Shown here piece by piece: positions 62,514 through 64,000 of a stretch of DNA of 64,000 bases; position 1 is the first letter of the stretch; every line of letters begins with the position of its first letter. The stretch is from Stratiolaelaps scimitus (Eukaryota; Arthropoda; Arachnida; Mesostigmata; Laelapidae): the NCBI GenBank assembly GCA_019614645.1, contig JABWDB010000036.1, positions 3,282,001 through 3,346,000 on the forward strand, read 5' to 3'. The notes beneath the pieces are model-generated. The model was given only the letters and a program-made list of their open reading frames with translations. It had not been told where the DNA came from and did not search any database. A program made the position numbers and the translations under genes.

Positions 62514-62604
62514 AAAATGTGCGCTTGATTTTCGGGCTCCCTGGAAGAGTGCATCCACACCGACATACCCAAACAATTCTTCGATTAACTAAAACCACAC
62601 ACAA

Positions 62605-62975
62605 TTGCTGATGACAGGTTACGATTGGGTCTGTGCTAACGATAAACATGTACTATGTCGTGTACTATTAGATCCAGGCCCACAACGATTGTTCGTGTTC
62701 AGAGATCACAAAAGATGTTCTCCCCAAAGTTGCTTACACATACTTTCATTGCTGATAATTCAGCTGAGCGACGCTCAGCGTCAGTTGAGATTTTTGTTAG
62801 ACACAGACGTGCTACCGCGTATATTACAGAATAATGTACGAGTATTTGGCGACCTCGTTGCGATCTCATACGAAATTCGAATGGTTCTTCTACGGCGTAG
62901 AGAAGACGTTCGAATCTGCGACCGCCCACTCAGTGTTGTGCCTATCAAATTTCATTATGCTCCCTCATGAGCACA
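62605..62975 (+). pseudogene. BEL/Pao protease region remnant
   Basis: HVLCRVLLDPGPQRLFV corresponds to the active-site strand (L.D.GSQ), with the catalytic DSG reading DPG. Further on, LFWRREDVRICDRPLSVVPI-like residues in the 121-codon frame are decayed. Confidence 0.5.
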
Positions 62976-63059
62976 ACGCACGTTCAGTCGAATCAGACCT
63001 CATTATTGGTGCAGTAACTCTCTCCGATTCTACTGATTAACCCATGTGTCAGCTGTCGA

Positions 63060-63272
63060 CGACACATTGAAAGATTTAAAATTTCCGAACTGAAAGAGCC
63101 GAACGGTAGATACGTTGTTTCGCTACCATTCAAGCCTGACGTTGCAGGGCTGGGTGACAACGCGAACATTGCGCTTTCGCGCCTCCGCTGGCTGTTGAAA
63201 TCTGCGAAAATGGACGTCAAGCTGTTGGCGGCAATAGATAAAGAGATTGCTAATTCAACCGCGGCAGGATAA
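63060..63272 (+). pseudogene. BEL/Pao RT N-terminal region
   Basis: The frame reads ERFKISELKEPNGRYVVSLP then FKPDVAGLGDNANIALSRLR and LAAIDKEIANSTAAG, the RY.V.LP......L..N...A..RL....K conserved region before RT in BEL/Pao. It ends at a TAA at 63,270-63,272. Confidence 0.8.
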
Positions 63273-63354
63273 GGTGAACCAACCACACCTCGAAGAGAGG
63301 GTGAACCAGTGCATTATTTGTCTATTCTAGCCGCCTCGAAGGTAGCTGAAGTGA

Positions 63355-63960
63355 GGATTTGAAAGTTCGTTTCGTAGAGGATGCCGGCGCTCATGCGGAA
63401 AACGATCTTGCTTTAAACATTATCCTGCACCAAGATGCTTGTTTGATTCCAGACATAATAAAGATCCTCGTGCATTTCAGAAAAGGTCCTATTGCTATAA
63501 CGGCAGATATAGAAAAGGCTTTTCATCGATTCAAGGTGAATCCAAAGCATAGGACGTTCTTGAGGTACTTCTGGCCTTGTCACCTCGGAGGACCCAAACA
63601 CTCCAGTAAGAGAATTCTGGGGCACAGTTTTGGACTTTGGTTTAAACTGTTGTCTATGGTTGCATTGCGAATGTTTAAAATATCACCGCAGGCAGCAACA
63701 GAATGAATTTCCTCGGGATAAGTGGTTCATTGCCGAGCGTTCGGATCTATTCCACATGGATGACATCTCTTTTGGAGCGATGTAGGATAGCGAAAAGTTT
63801 AGTTAATTAAAAAAAAGAAGCTCGTTGTGAAAATGTTTTACGTCTGGTATTTTTCATTGAAAAAAGTGGGCCACAAACTCCTAGCTTCTGACAAGGCAGC
63901 GTTCGAAGGCCAACACGACAAAGAACTCTTCGGAAGACACTAATGTAGCCTGCCTGTGTT
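63355..63960 (+). pseudogene. BEL/Pao reverse transcriptase
   Basis: VRFVEDAGAHAENDLALNII (V.VVFDASA...SLND), CLIPDIIKILVHFRKGPIAI and TADIEKAFHRFKVNPKHR (catalytic D in ADI) are in frame. After a shift, near 63,735-63,785, FHMDDISFGAM is the YVDD box with Y changed to H and V to M. The element runs toward the window end and its C-terminal part is not visible. Confidence 0.87.
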
Positions 63961-64000
63961 AGCTAAAATCATAAACTTATAGGGGTTAAATGGAATCAAC

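Overview
This window is nuclear DNA of an invertebrate animal, apparently an arthropod-like genome. The evidence is a set of eukaryotic LTR and non-LTR retrotransposons, a mariner-type MITE, A-tailed short retroposons with target-site duplications, and spliced exons with GT..AG borders. There is no bacterial operon, rRNA or CRISPR array. I cannot fix the phylum from sequence alone. Almost all of the window is old, broken, nested repeat DNA. Layout: 1-4.5 kb holds a LINE zinc-finger relic, a pseudogene exon of a cysteine-rich peptide family, complex palindromes and a 301-bp MITE. From about 4.5 to 38.5 kb lies a composite repeat landscape in which the same modules recur three or four times. These modules are: a minus-strand Ty3/gypsy element (copies near 5.1-6.2, 8.4-11.9, 19.4-23.9 and 31.0-34.2 kb); its LTR-like flank (6.3, 12.0, 16.1, 24.1, 27.9, 34.4 kb); a plus-strand gypsy element (12.8-16.1 and 25.1-27.9 kb) interrupted by LINE pieces; a conserved minus-strand coding module of unknown function (6.9, 16.3, 28.1, 35.0 kb); a BEL/Pao gag piece (17.5, 36.4 kb); and an LTR-like promoter block (18.7, 29.4, 37.7 kb). 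From 38.5 to 64 kb the DNA is less repetitive. It carries LINE fragments (42.8-44.6, 49.9-50.6, 53.7-55.2, 57.2-57.7 kb), BEL/Pao pieces (55.3-55.8, 61.6-64 kb), a gypsy gag-protease piece (60.4-61.3 kb), and the two best host-gene candidates. The first candidate is a minus-strand gene at 45,974-47,583 with two exons whose splice phases agree (about 378 residues visible, unrecognised). The second is a minus-strand secreted cysteine-rich peptide gene with exons at 52,470-52,581 and 51,557-51,769, with degenerate relatives at 2.0, 38.5 and 53.3 kb. The most striking signal is a very high density of perfect or near-perfect short hairpins (arms 7-26 bp, loops 1-22 nt). Several are present in one copy of a repeat and absent from its paralogue, and in the gypsy gag region they form dense arrays that have replaced the coding sequence. 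One loop is inverted between paralogues. Together they suggest an active hairpin-generating mutational process in this genome. A second signal is a family of very short retroposons that share a 3' hairpin followed by poly(A), several with clear target-site duplications.
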